Shown: positions 1 through 5,153 of the stretch, piece by piece
Layout of the letters: each line of letters opens with the position of its first letter
Numbering within the stretch: the stretch's first letter is position 1
Source: Thermoplasmata archaeon
GTDB taxonomy: Archaea; Thermoplasmatota; Thermoplasmata; Thermoplasmatales; Thermoplasmataceae
Assembly (NCBI GenBank): GCA_021797955.1
Contig: JAJZYV010000158.1
Location: forward strand, 1 to 5,339
Direction of reading: 5' to 3'
DNA length: 5,339 nt
Translations under genes and position numbers: made by a program
The notes under the pieces: generated by a model
What the model was told of the DNA's origin: nothing
The model's input: only the letters and a program-made list of their open reading frames with translations
The model's database searches: none

Positions 1-747
1 TTTTGTAAATAGGTCCTTGTAGGATTTCTTGGAATAAAGTTCCTTTTCTTCCTTTGGTTGAGATACGCGTATTCCGAGTGAATTCATAGTTTTTTCTACA
101 TCAGATTTCTTTCCCTCCATTATCTGGTATCTTGGAGACTCAGCAAGTTTCCTTCGTAGGAACCAAGAGATTATTGCCACAACAGCTAGCATCCCCCAAA
201 TCGTTCTGAATAGAACCATGCCCGTGTTCGCTAATGGAATTGCTATGCCAAGCTCAACAAGCACTCCAACGTACCACATCACATTAGTTATAGAGAAGAG
301 TTTACCTCTCGATTTCTTCGGTGAAAATTCTGTAATAAGACTCCACGATGTCGGGACGTCTGCACCAACAGCGATTCCTAACATCCCATAAAACACGGTA
401 GACCATATAAAACTGAAGGTCCTTCCGCCGAATAGTCCAGTTAATGTCAGCAATATGGCAGCGACAGCATATATTATCATATCAATTTGGTATATATACT
501 TCCTTCCGAATTTGTCACCTAACCTTCCAAATCCTAAAGCTCCAAATGCGGTTCCTAATAGGGTGACAAGAGCAGGAAGGCCCGCCTCGAACGTTGTGTA
601 ATGCAACAACGCCGAAATAGCGGCCAGTGTAATCCCTGTGCCAGCAAACATACCAGCATCGAGGAAGTCTCCAAGTGAAGCAATTATTGTCCAAGTATAA
701 TGACGCCCCGTTACTTTTGCATTATCCAATGATTCAATTTCTGTCAT
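1..747 (-). CDS. MFS transporter, sugar/metabolite porter type, N-terminal half (partial)
   Basis: The minus-strand frame is open from ATG at 747 to the left edge, giving 249 residues of a major facilitator superfamily membrane transporter; the C-terminal half (about six helices) lies outside the window. About six hydrophobic segments can be seen, roughly at residues 19-46, 54-75, 88-105, 113-136, 150-172 and 179-197, followed by a hydrophilic central loop. MFS motif A, GFGRLGDKFGRK, is at 72-83 between helices 2 and 3. An acidic helix-4 motif, GADVPTSW, is at 128-135. SRGK at 146-149 and the helix-6 end ESPRY at 203-207 are typical of sugar-porter and metabolite:H+ symporter MFS proteins. 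Asp27 and Asp30 in helix 1 could take part in proton coupling. The start is supported by a Shine-Dalgarno motif just upstream. The gene lies downstream of an HTH_10 regulator and near rhamnose-type enzymes, so deoxysugar uptake is a reasonable inference, but the sequence does not show the substrate. Confidence 0.9.
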   Translation of the reverse strand, partial: MTEIESLDNAKVTGRHYTWTIIASLGDFLDAGMFAGTGITLAAISALLHYTTFEAGLPALVTLLGTAFGALGFGRLGDKFGRKYIYQIDMIIYAVAAILLTLTGLFGGRTFSFIWSTVFYGMLGIAVGADVPTSWSLITEFSPKKSRGKLFSITNVMWYVGVLVELGIAIPLANTGMVLFRTIWGMLAVVAIISWFLRRKLAESPRYQIMEGKKSDVEKTMNSLGIRVSQPKEEKELYSKKSYKDLFTK

Positions 748-750
748 TAA

Positions 751-756
751 GTCACC
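751..756 (-). promoter_or_regulatory. Shine-Dalgarno site of the MFS transporter gene
   Basis: Read on the minus strand, GGTGAC lies three bases before the ATG at 747. GGTGA is complementary to the archaeal 16S rRNA 3' end. It supports this ATG as the start. It also indicates that this transcript has a short leader, unlike the apparently leaderless rhaM and lutA. Confidence 0.6.
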
Positions 757-779
757 AGTCTATTAAAGTTTACGCGTTT

Positions 780-800
780 GGAATATAATTATATATTTCC
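780..800 (-). promoter_or_regulatory. TATA box region of the MFS transporter gene
   Basis: This A/T-only core flanked by GGAA and TTCC reads ATATATAATTATAT on the minus strand and is nearly palindromic. Centred near 789, it predicts a transcription start near 763, leaving a leader of about 16 bases that contains the Shine-Dalgarno site. It implies the transporter can be transcribed independently of the regulator gene upstream. Confidence 0.5.
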
Positions 801-823
801 GAACATGTGCGCCTTCTTGTTCG
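800..823. promoter_or_regulatory. Inverted repeat CGAACA-N12-TGTTCG upstream of the MFS promoter
   Basis: A perfect 6-base inverted repeat (800-805 and 818-823) with a 12-base spacer lies directly upstream of the MFS TATA box, in the 78-base gap after the regulator stop codon. The inner part contains ACATGT (803-808). Its size and place suit a dimeric regulator binding near the B-recognition element. No binding data exist here and short repeats arise by chance, so this is a candidate operator only. Confidence 0.3.
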
Positions 824-825
824 TA

Positions 826-1500
826 TCAGAATTTCACAATTTCAGAATTGATAATCTTATTTTCAGCCTTTCTCAGATGTTCTTCCACAGTCGATTTCGA
901 AAGGCCAGCCAGCATGGATATCCCTTCAAGATAAGTGCGCTTTGGTAATTCATAGTAGCCCTTACTATAGGCTATCTTAAGGATTTTAATCTCGCTCTCT
1001 GAAAGCGTAAGATTGAATTTCAGGTACTTTTCTTCATCAACACGCATAAACTTGAAATCAAAGACTCTGCCAATATTTTGCAAATCTTGTCTTAAACCAT
1101 TTACCTCCTCGCTTGGTACCACAACAGAAAGATTTTCATACCCACCAGAAATTGCATCATTCTCAAACATTACTGTGTAATTATCCAGTAGCCCTGTGAG
1201 CATCTGATCATATCTCTCTAGGAACAATATCTTGTAATGGTGTTTGGAACCTGCTATGTTGGTAACACTGATCACTTTCTTTACCGTTGGATGTCTCCCG
1301 AAGCGTCTCACGAAACTACCGAAGGATGAGGCCGAGCCACTCTGGATCTCAATGAAACCTAAAATTCTGTCTTTATCTCGTTCTGGTTTCGAAATTAAAG
1401 TATGTATCTTCACTGGAAGTTCTTCCCCAAGTAAAGTCCAGCAACCTTCATGAGATATTTTGAAATTCACCAATGAAAAATCAATAGATCTGTACCTCAT
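826..1500 (-). CDS. HTH_10 (bacterio-opsin activator-like) transcriptional regulator
   Basis: This is a 224-residue DNA-binding regulator with the two-part layout of archaeal Bat-type HTH_10 proteins. The N-terminal sensor-like region (about 1-160) contains HEGCW at 17-21, a motif seen at the start of many such proteins. The C-terminal HTH_10 domain (about 164-216) contains LSESEIKILKIAYSKGYY, then P-R, then the recognition part GLSKSTVEEHLRKAE. The frame is open to an ATG at 1545, but the ATG at 1500 is preferred: it places HEGCW at the usual distance from the N terminus, and a TATA-like TATTAAAATTTT lies about 34 bases upstream, which would leave ATGs at 1515 or 1545 at or before the transcription start. 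The gene precedes the MFS transporter on the same strand and diverges from rhaM, which suggests a local regulator of the sugar genes. The ligand is unknown. Family assignment is firm; the target is inferred. Confidence 0.88.
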   Translation of the reverse strand: MRYRSIDFSLVNFKISHEGCWTLLGEELPVKIHTLISKPERDKDRILGFIEIQSGSASSFGSFVRRFGRHPTVKKVISVTNIAGSKHHYKILFLERYDQMLTGLLDNYTVMFENDAISGGYENLSVVVPSEEVNGLRQDLQNIGRVFDFKFMRVDEEKYLKFNLTLSESEIKILKIAYSKGYYELPKRTYLEGISMLAGLSKSTVEEHLRKAENKIINSEIVKF

Positions 1501-1528
1501 ATAATCAAGTAACATAGCTCTAATGGGT

Positions 1529-1540
1529 ATTAAAATTTTC
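1529..1540 (-). promoter_or_regulatory. Probable TATA box of the HTH_10 regulator
   Basis: Minus-strand AAAATTTTAATA, centred near 1534, predicts a transcription start near 1508, just ahead of the chosen ATG at 1500. An A/T-rich alternative lies around 1551-1565, so this assignment is weak. Confidence 0.35.
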
Positions 1541-1664
1541 CACACAACTTGCAGTAATATTTTCCTTGCAAAATCTTTTAGTATAGGAAGGAACTCTCTT
1601 TTTTGTAATCTTCTTATATGTCAACAAAAAAAAGAAGACAGTAAATGTTTTGTGGCGAAAGTAA

Positions 1665-1673
1665 CGAATACCG
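1665..1673 (+). promoter_or_regulatory. Shared motif CGAATACCG upstream of rhaM
   Basis: This 9-base sequence, about 20 bases upstream of the rhaM TATA box, occurs again exactly on the minus strand at 2870-2878, upstream of the short-chain dehydrogenase. In both cases it reads in the direction of the gene it precedes. It could be an operator shared by the two sugar genes, or a chance match. Confidence 0.3.
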
Positions 1674-1692
1674 CACATATATGCAAAAATAG

Positions 1693-1698
1693 TTATAT
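1693..1698 (+). promoter_or_regulatory. TATA box of rhaM
   Basis: TTATAT is centred about 26 bases before the ATG at 1721, the spacing expected if transcription begins at or next to the start codon. No Shine-Dalgarno motif is visible before the ATG, which fits a leaderless transcript and argues against any start further upstream. Confidence 0.55.
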
Positions 1699-1720
1699 CG
1701 AAATCACGCAATACAGATCC

Positions 1721-2026
1721 ATGCGTTATTTTTTTCATTTGAAAATAAAGGCATCGAAGATCAGTGAGTACAAGGAGCGTCATAAGAATGTATGGCCAGA
1801 GATGATCAATGCTCTAAAAGGGGCAGGTATAAGGAATTATAGCATATTCCTTGAAGGTACTGATGTATGCGGTTACTGGGAATGTGACAACTTGAAAAAC
1901 ACTATAGAATTCCTCAATAAAAATGAAATCAATAATAAATGGCAGGAATACATGTCAGATGTAATAGTTACTAGACCAAGTGATAGGCTCACGGAAAAGT
2001 GGATAGAAGTATTCCACCTGGAATAA
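1721..2026 (+). CDS. rhaM: L-rhamnose mutarotase
   Basis: This 101-residue protein has nearly the usual length of the rhamnose mutarotase family (about 104). The family interconverts alpha and beta anomers of L-rhamnose in the cytoplasm, and some relatives act on L-fucose. Conserved features are the opening MRYFFHLKIK strand, YKERHKNVWPEM at 17-28 with the family's active-site Tyr17 and His21 (equivalent to Tyr18 and His22 of the E. coli enzyme), NYSIFLEG at 39-46, the WQEYMSDV segment at 74-81, and the C-terminal EVFHL. The frame stays open upstream to 1523, but those extra 66 residues are unlike the family, while a TATA box 26 bases before this ATG fits a leaderless start. The gene ends 2 bases from the stop of the convergent short-chain dehydrogenase. 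Its presence points strongly to a deoxysugar pathway. L-rhamnose is the best guess, and L-fucose remains possible. Confidence 0.93.
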   Translation: MRYFFHLKIKASKISEYKERHKNVWPEMINALKGAGIRNYSIFLEGTDVCGYWECDNLKNTIEFLNKNEINNKWQEYMSDVIVTRPSDRLTEKWIEVFHLE

Positions 2027-2028
2027 TC

Positions 2029-2814
2029 CTACTGCAAGTTTACAAGCATTCCACCATCTGCAAGCAGCTCAGCGCCTGTAGAATATGTGTTTTCCTCCGA
2101 AAGTAAGAATAGGGCAGGACCGACCATATCCTCGGGGGTTCCAAGTCGACCAACTGATATTCGTTTCTCCATATAGTTCCTCTTTTCGAGGTTAGCAAGA
2201 TCCTCTCTGTTTATGTCTGTTAAGATAGTTCCAGGCTCCAGCGAGTTTACCAGAATGCCATATTTTCCAAGCACAATGGCAAGAGAGTGCACAAGTCCGT
2301 TCAAGGCAGACTTGGTCGGAGTGTAATGCGTCTGAAATTCACCACCAACATGTGCACTGATTGAACTCATCATGAGGATCCTTCCCTTCAATTTCTTATT
2401 TATCATATGAGAGGCGATTTTCTGGGTAATGAAGAAATGGCTTTCCACATTTATCTTCCAGACTTTTTCAAAAAGAGGCGCATCAATATCGAAATAATCC
2501 TTAAATGGGCATATTCCCGCGTTGTTAACCAATGCATGTATCTTTCCAAGTTTTTCTATAGCGAAATCCGTGAAACCACCAACTTGATTCACATCGCTTT
2601 GGTCTATTTTGTAACTAAATGCTTTAACTCCAAAGCTTCTCATCTCTCTTAACGTGGATTCTGCTTCATCGTAATGACTCGAATAGGAAATGCAAACATT
2701 TGCTCCTTCTCGTGCTAATCCAATTGATATTGCTCTTCCAATTCCCCTTGAACCGCCAGTAACAACTGCTCCTTTTCCTAGAAATCTTTTTTGGTTAACG
2801 TTCATATTGTTCAT
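2029..2814 (-). CDS. Short-chain dehydrogenase, probable L-rhamnose 1-dehydrogenase (NADP+)
   Basis: This 261-residue classical SDR has the full signature: cofactor loop TGGSRGIG at 19-26, NNAG at 97-100, Asn122, Ser151, and Tyr164-X3-Lys168 as the catalytic set, and the C-terminal G-G-M-L-V segment. A basic residue in the glycine loop (Arg23) and Tyr-Ser-Ser rather than Asp after the second strand suggest NADP preference. The overall pattern, with GICPF after NNAG, SISAHVGGEFQTHYTPTKSA and NSLEPGTILTDIN, resembles the NADP-dependent L-rhamnose dehydrogenase of Thermoplasma acidophilum as I recall it. Such an enzyme oxidises L-rhamnose to L-rhamnono-lactone, the first step of the non-phosphorylated route. 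The adjacent rhaM supports this. A 2-keto-3-deoxy-sugar-acid dehydrogenase is the main alternative. The outermost ATG is given; the ATG at 2805 is equally possible and would sit 26 bases from a TATA-like element, as in a leaderless gene. Confidence 0.85.
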   Translation of the reverse strand: MNNMNVNQKRFLGKGAVVTGGSRGIGRAISIGLAREGANVCISYSSHYDEAESTLREMRSFGVKAFSYKIDQSDVNQVGGFTDFAIEKLGKIHALVNNAGICPFKDYFDIDAPLFEKVWKINVESHFFITQKIASHMINKKLKGRILMMSSISAHVGGEFQTHYTPTKSALNGLVHSLAIVLGKYGILVNSLEPGTILTDINREDLANLEKRNYMEKRISVGRLGTPEDMVGPALFLLSEENTYSTGAELLADGGMLVNLQ

Positions 2815-2825
2815 TTAGTATTGCT

Positions 2826-2835
2826 TTAAGATAAA
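2826..2835 (-). promoter_or_regulatory. TATA-like element of the short-chain dehydrogenase
   Basis: On the minus strand TTTATCTTAA is centred about 26 bases before the ATG at 2805 and 17 before the ATG at 2814. If functional, it favours a leaderless start at 2805. It is a weaker TATA match than those of rhaM and lutA. Confidence 0.4.
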
Positions 2836-2869
2836 TCTTTTGGAAGAATAGTACGGTTCTTCAGGCGAT

Positions 2870-2878
2870 CGGTATTCG
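2870..2878 (-). promoter_or_regulatory. Shared motif CGAATACCG upstream of the short-chain dehydrogenase
   Basis: This is an exact second copy, on the minus strand, of the 9-base motif at 1665-1673 before rhaM. It lies about 35 bases upstream of the dehydrogenase TATA-like element and about 25 upstream of the lutA TATA box on the other side, so a factor bound here could act on both divergent promoters. Confidence 0.3.
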
Positions 2879-2883
2879 AACTT

Positions 2884-2891
2884 GACATGTC
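2884..2891. promoter_or_regulatory. Perfect palindrome GACATGTC next to the lutA promoter
   Basis: This 8-base perfect palindrome ends about 10 bases upstream of the lutA TATA box, where archaeal regulators often touch the B-recognition element. Its ACATGT core recurs at 803-808, also just upstream of the TATA box of the MFS transporter. It is a candidate operator without experimental support. Confidence 0.3.
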
Positions 2892-2901
2892 TAGCTATAT
2901 G

Positions 2902-2910
2902 TATATATAT
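2902..2910 (+). promoter_or_regulatory. TATA box of the lutA-lutB operon
   Basis: TATATATAT is centred about 25 bases before the lutA ATG at 2931, and no Shine-Dalgarno motif separates them. This is a strong leaderless archaeal promoter and fixes the lutA start. Confidence 0.65.
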
Positions 2911-2930
2911 CGAATTCTCATCTTATTTCT

Positions 2931-3827
2931 ATGATTCAAAAACTCCAGAAACAGCTCTTTGCAATAAAAAAAGTAATGGTGGAAACATTAAACAAGAATT
3001 ATGTTCCTTTTCCAGTTGATAAATCCCTGTGCAGTAGATGGACGAATGATCTCCCACATGGCGGAGAAACGATCATTTACACATCGTTCATGTATCAGCT
3101 GGCATCACTATTCAAATCTTATGAGAAATATCTCCCGACATTTTCTAACCTGGGTGGGTCTTCGAGAATGGCTTCCTTGGGGAAATTATTTATTAAGCCC
3201 AAGAAAGAAGACTTAGAAAGATCATATGCAATTTTGAGAAACATCTCCGCCATGCTTAGAAAAATGGGAATCAATCATGGATATCTGTATGATGATGAAC
3301 CATATAGCGGTGGCCTACTGCTTGAACTCGGAATGATAAACGAATTCAAAGATTACGGTCAGAAGGTACTGCAGAGGTTTAAGGACAATGGTGTAAAGAA
3401 GGTGATAACAGTTGATCCTCATACTACGAACGCCATGGAGAGAATGAAAAAATTACTCAATTCGGACATAGAGGTAGTGAATTATCTCACTCTAATCAAA
3501 GGACTCCGTGGAAATGGGGAATTCGTGATACACGACCCGTGCCTTTACACCCGGTATCTTGACCTTGGAGGAACAATAAGGGACATCCTTGCAGATGCCG
3601 GAATTATAGTGAAGGAGGATGTGATGGTAACGAGCAAGGAGTATGGAACTTGCTGTGGTAGTCCATTGGGTCCAGTTGATCTTGAACTCAGTGGTCAGAT
3701 TGCAGAAGACAGAGCAAAGAAACTTCTTTCTGTCTCTGACAGGGTAATTGTGGCATGCCCATTGTGTTATCAAAATCTTTCACCTTATATCAAAAACATT
3801 AAGGATCTAGCAGAGGTGGTCTCTTGA
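2931..3827 (+). CDS. lutA: LutA/GlpC-like cysteine-rich (CCG) iron-sulfur oxidoreductase subunit
   Basis: This 298-residue cytoplasmic protein has two CCG-type (HdrB/LutA) domains. In the second, all expected cysteines are present: Cys204 in HDPCLY, Cys241-Cys242 in GTCCGSP, and Cys276/Cys279 in ACPLCYQNL, spaced C-X36-CC-X33-C-X2-C, a pattern that binds an unusual [4Fe-4S] cluster in related proteins. The first domain keeps the fold markers (YTSFMYQ at 50-56, YSGGLLLELG at 125-134) but its cysteines are replaced, so it probably carries no cluster. About 45 extra N-terminal residues set it apart from the roughly 240-residue bacterial LutA. Together with LutB it would form part of an L-lactate-oxidising complex yielding pyruvate. 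A glycolate- or glycerol-3-phosphate-linked electron-transfer role is an alternative, since CCG subunits serve many enzymes. Its stop codon overlaps the lutB start, so the two are one operon. The ATG is fixed by a TATA box at -25. Confidence 0.82.
   Translation: MIQKLQKQLFAIKKVMVETLNKNYVPFPVDKSLCSRWTNDLPHGGETIIYTSFMYQLASLFKSYEKYLPTFSNLGGSSRMASLGKLFIKPKKEDLERSYAILRNISAMLRKMGINHGYLYDDEPYSGGLLLELGMINEFKDYGQKVLQRFKDNGVKKVITVDPHTTNAMERMKKLLNSDIEVVNYLTLIKGLRGNGEFVIHDPCLYTRYLDLGGTIRDILADAGIIVKEDVMVTSKEYGTCCGSPLGPVDLELSGQIAEDRAKKLLSVSDRVIVACPLCYQNLSPYIKNIKDLAEVVS
3813..3818 (+). promoter_or_regulatory. Shine-Dalgarno site deciding the lutB TTG start
   Basis: GAGGTG inside the end of lutA lies 5 bases before TTG at 3824, ideal archaeal spacing. 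The next in-frame ATG is 54 codons further on, so this site settles the unusual start codon. Confidence 0.65.
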
Positions 3828-4987
3828 GTGATTGGCAGATAGCAATTGAACGGGCGCTTGAGAACAACATCCCAAAAGTCGAGGAAATATTGAATCGGTA
3901 TCCTTATCTGATAGGATATGGTATACAACTGCGCCAAACAAAGGAAGAAGTCGTGAACAACCTTGAGAAATATGTAGAGCAGACCATGGAGTCGGTGAGG
4001 AGAACCGGAGGGAAGGTCTACCTTGCAAAGGATGCAGAAGAAGCCAGAGAAATTCTGAGAAACATTGTTGGTAGCAATAAAAAAATTGTAATGGCAAAAA
4101 CGAATGTTGGACACGAGATAAATGTCACAGAGACGCTTGAAGCAAAAAATAATCAAGTATTTGAAACAGATCTTGGCGCATATCTGATACAGCTGTCCCA
4201 TGGGGAATCATCCCACATTGTCTTTCCATCTCTACACTTGACAAGGGAAAATATAGGTGAGTTACTTCACGACAAACTAAATATGCCAGTCGATAGAGAC
4301 TCAACAATTGAGGAGCTTGTTGCTCAGGTGAGACAGTTTCTCAGACAAAAGTACATGGAGGCGGACATAGGCATCTCCGGAGCAAACTCAATCTCTGCGG
4401 ATTCAGGCTCAGTTGCGCTTGTTGAGAACGAGGGCAACATACGTATCGACACTGTTTTTCCACCAGTTCATATCGTTATAACTGGCATAGACAAAATCGT
4501 GCCAACACTCGATGATGCACTTAAGGAGGTCATGGTGCAGTCGGCATATGCTGGATTATACCCTCCGACATACATAAATGTAAGTTCGGGGCCGAGTTCT
4601 ACGGCAGACATCGAACTGAAGAGAGTTAGCCCAGCTACTGGCCCAAAAGAATTTCATGTGATCCTACTTGACAACGGAAGGATGGACGCGTCTAAGGATC
4701 CTGATATGAAAGAAGCCCTACTCTGCATAAAATGTGGAAGATGCTATTTTTCATGCCCCGTTTACAGAGTAAAGGGAAGCAGTTGGGGGAAACCGCCCTA
4801 TGGAGGACCAACCGGAGCCATGTGGACCGCAATAGTAAATAAGGATTATGAAACTGCAAATTACTGTACTCATTCAGGTGGATGCAGGGAGGTCTGCCCG
4901 GTGCAAATAAACATTCCAAAAGTACTCGAACATGTAAAGTGGCTATTCATAGACGAAGGGCAAAATAACCTTATTAGCACTCACTAA
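3824..4987 (+). CDS. lutB: LutB-like LUD-domain iron-sulfur protein (L-lactate oxidation)
   Basis: This 387-residue protein has the LutB/LldF layout: an N-terminal LUD domain (about 55-285) with GISGANSISADSGSVALVENEGN (positions 183-205), the GIDKIVPT segment at 221-228, YPPTYINVSSGPSSTADIEL (positions 246-265) and HVILLDNGR at 278-286, then a ferredoxin-like region. The first iron-sulfur motif is complete: Cys301, Cys304, Cys307, Cys311-Pro. The second has Cys348, Ser351, Cys354 and Cys358-Pro, so one expected ligand is serine. It lacks the C-terminal extension of bacterial LutB (over 450 residues). It probably passes electrons from lactate oxidation together with LutA. No LutC homologue follows within the window. 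It starts with TTG, overlapping the lutA stop by 4 bases (TTGA), with a good Shine-Dalgarno site, which indicates coupled translation. The family is certain; the substrate is inferred. Confidence 0.87.
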   Translation: MSDWQIAIERALENNIPKVEEILNRYPYLIGYGIQLRQTKEEVVNNLEKYVEQTMESVRRTGGKVYLAKDAEEAREILRNIVGSNKKIVMAKTNVGHEINVTETLEAKNNQVFETDLGAYLIQLSHGESSHIVFPSLHLTRENIGELLHDKLNMPVDRDSTIEELVAQVRQFLRQKYMEADIGISGANSISADSGSVALVENEGNIRIDTVFPPVHIVITGIDKIVPTLDDALKEVMVQSAYAGLYPPTYINVSSGPSSTADIELKRVSPATGPKEFHVILLDNGRMDASKDPDMKEALLCIKCGRCYFSCPVYRVKGSSWGKPPYGGPTGAMWTAIVNKDYETANYCTHSGGCREVCPVQINIPKVLEHVKWLFIDEGQNNLISTH

Positions 4988-5024
4988 GCCTGCACACTAT
5001 GATAAAGTATTACGTTTTCTTCTC

Positions 5025-5065
5025 GAAATTAAGATCAAAGAAACACAAGAAATTGAGATCAATGA
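5025..5065 (+). repeat. Imperfect direct repeat, two 17-base units
   Basis: GAAATTAAGATCAAAGA at 5025-5041 is repeated as GAAATTGAGATCAATGA at 5049-5065, with 15 of 17 positions equal and a 24-base period, just downstream of lutB and about 60 bases upstream of the next promoter. Tandem sites at this distance could be regulator binding sites for the alcohol dehydrogenase gene. A chance A-rich duplication cannot be excluded. The rest of the 166-base gap shows no gene. Confidence 0.5.
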
Positions 5066-5125
5066 GGCAGGTTTTACATTCACTAAATTGGAGATATCTT
5101 GTTGTTGAAAGTTTCCTAGTAAAAA

Positions 5126-5133
5126 TTAAATAA
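5126..5133 (+). promoter_or_regulatory. TATA box of the Fe-dependent alcohol dehydrogenase gene
   Basis: TTAAATAA, preceded by a run of A, is centred about 25 bases before the ATG at 5154. This suits a leaderless transcript and suggests that the gene is transcribed separately from lutAB. Confidence 0.5.
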
Positions 5134-5153
5134 TCTGTGAAGCTAACAATCCT

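Noticed and set aside
1501..1545. 15-residue N-terminal extension of the HTH_10 regulator
   Set aside because: The probable TATA box lies inside or too close to the extension, and the family's HEGCW motif fits better with the start at 1500.
1597..1637. Possible hairpin from TCTTTTTTGT and a later ACAAAAAAAAGA
   Set aside because: The pairing consists only of homopolymer A/T runs with unequal lengths; it is low-complexity sequence with no support as an RNA gene or terminator.
1523..1720. 66-residue N-terminal extension open in frame with rhaM
   Set aside because: It is unlike the mutarotase family, which begins at the ATG at 1721; the stretch carries the rhaM TATA box and the divergent regulator promoter.
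3785..4201. Open frames on the minus strand opposite lutB
   Set aside because: They lie wholly opposite a well-conserved gene, have cysteine- and phenylalanine-rich compositions without recognisable domains, and lack promoters.
5010..5024. T-rich tract after lutB as a transcription terminator
   Set aside because: The run is short and broken by C, which is not enough to call an archaeal terminator without 3'-end data.
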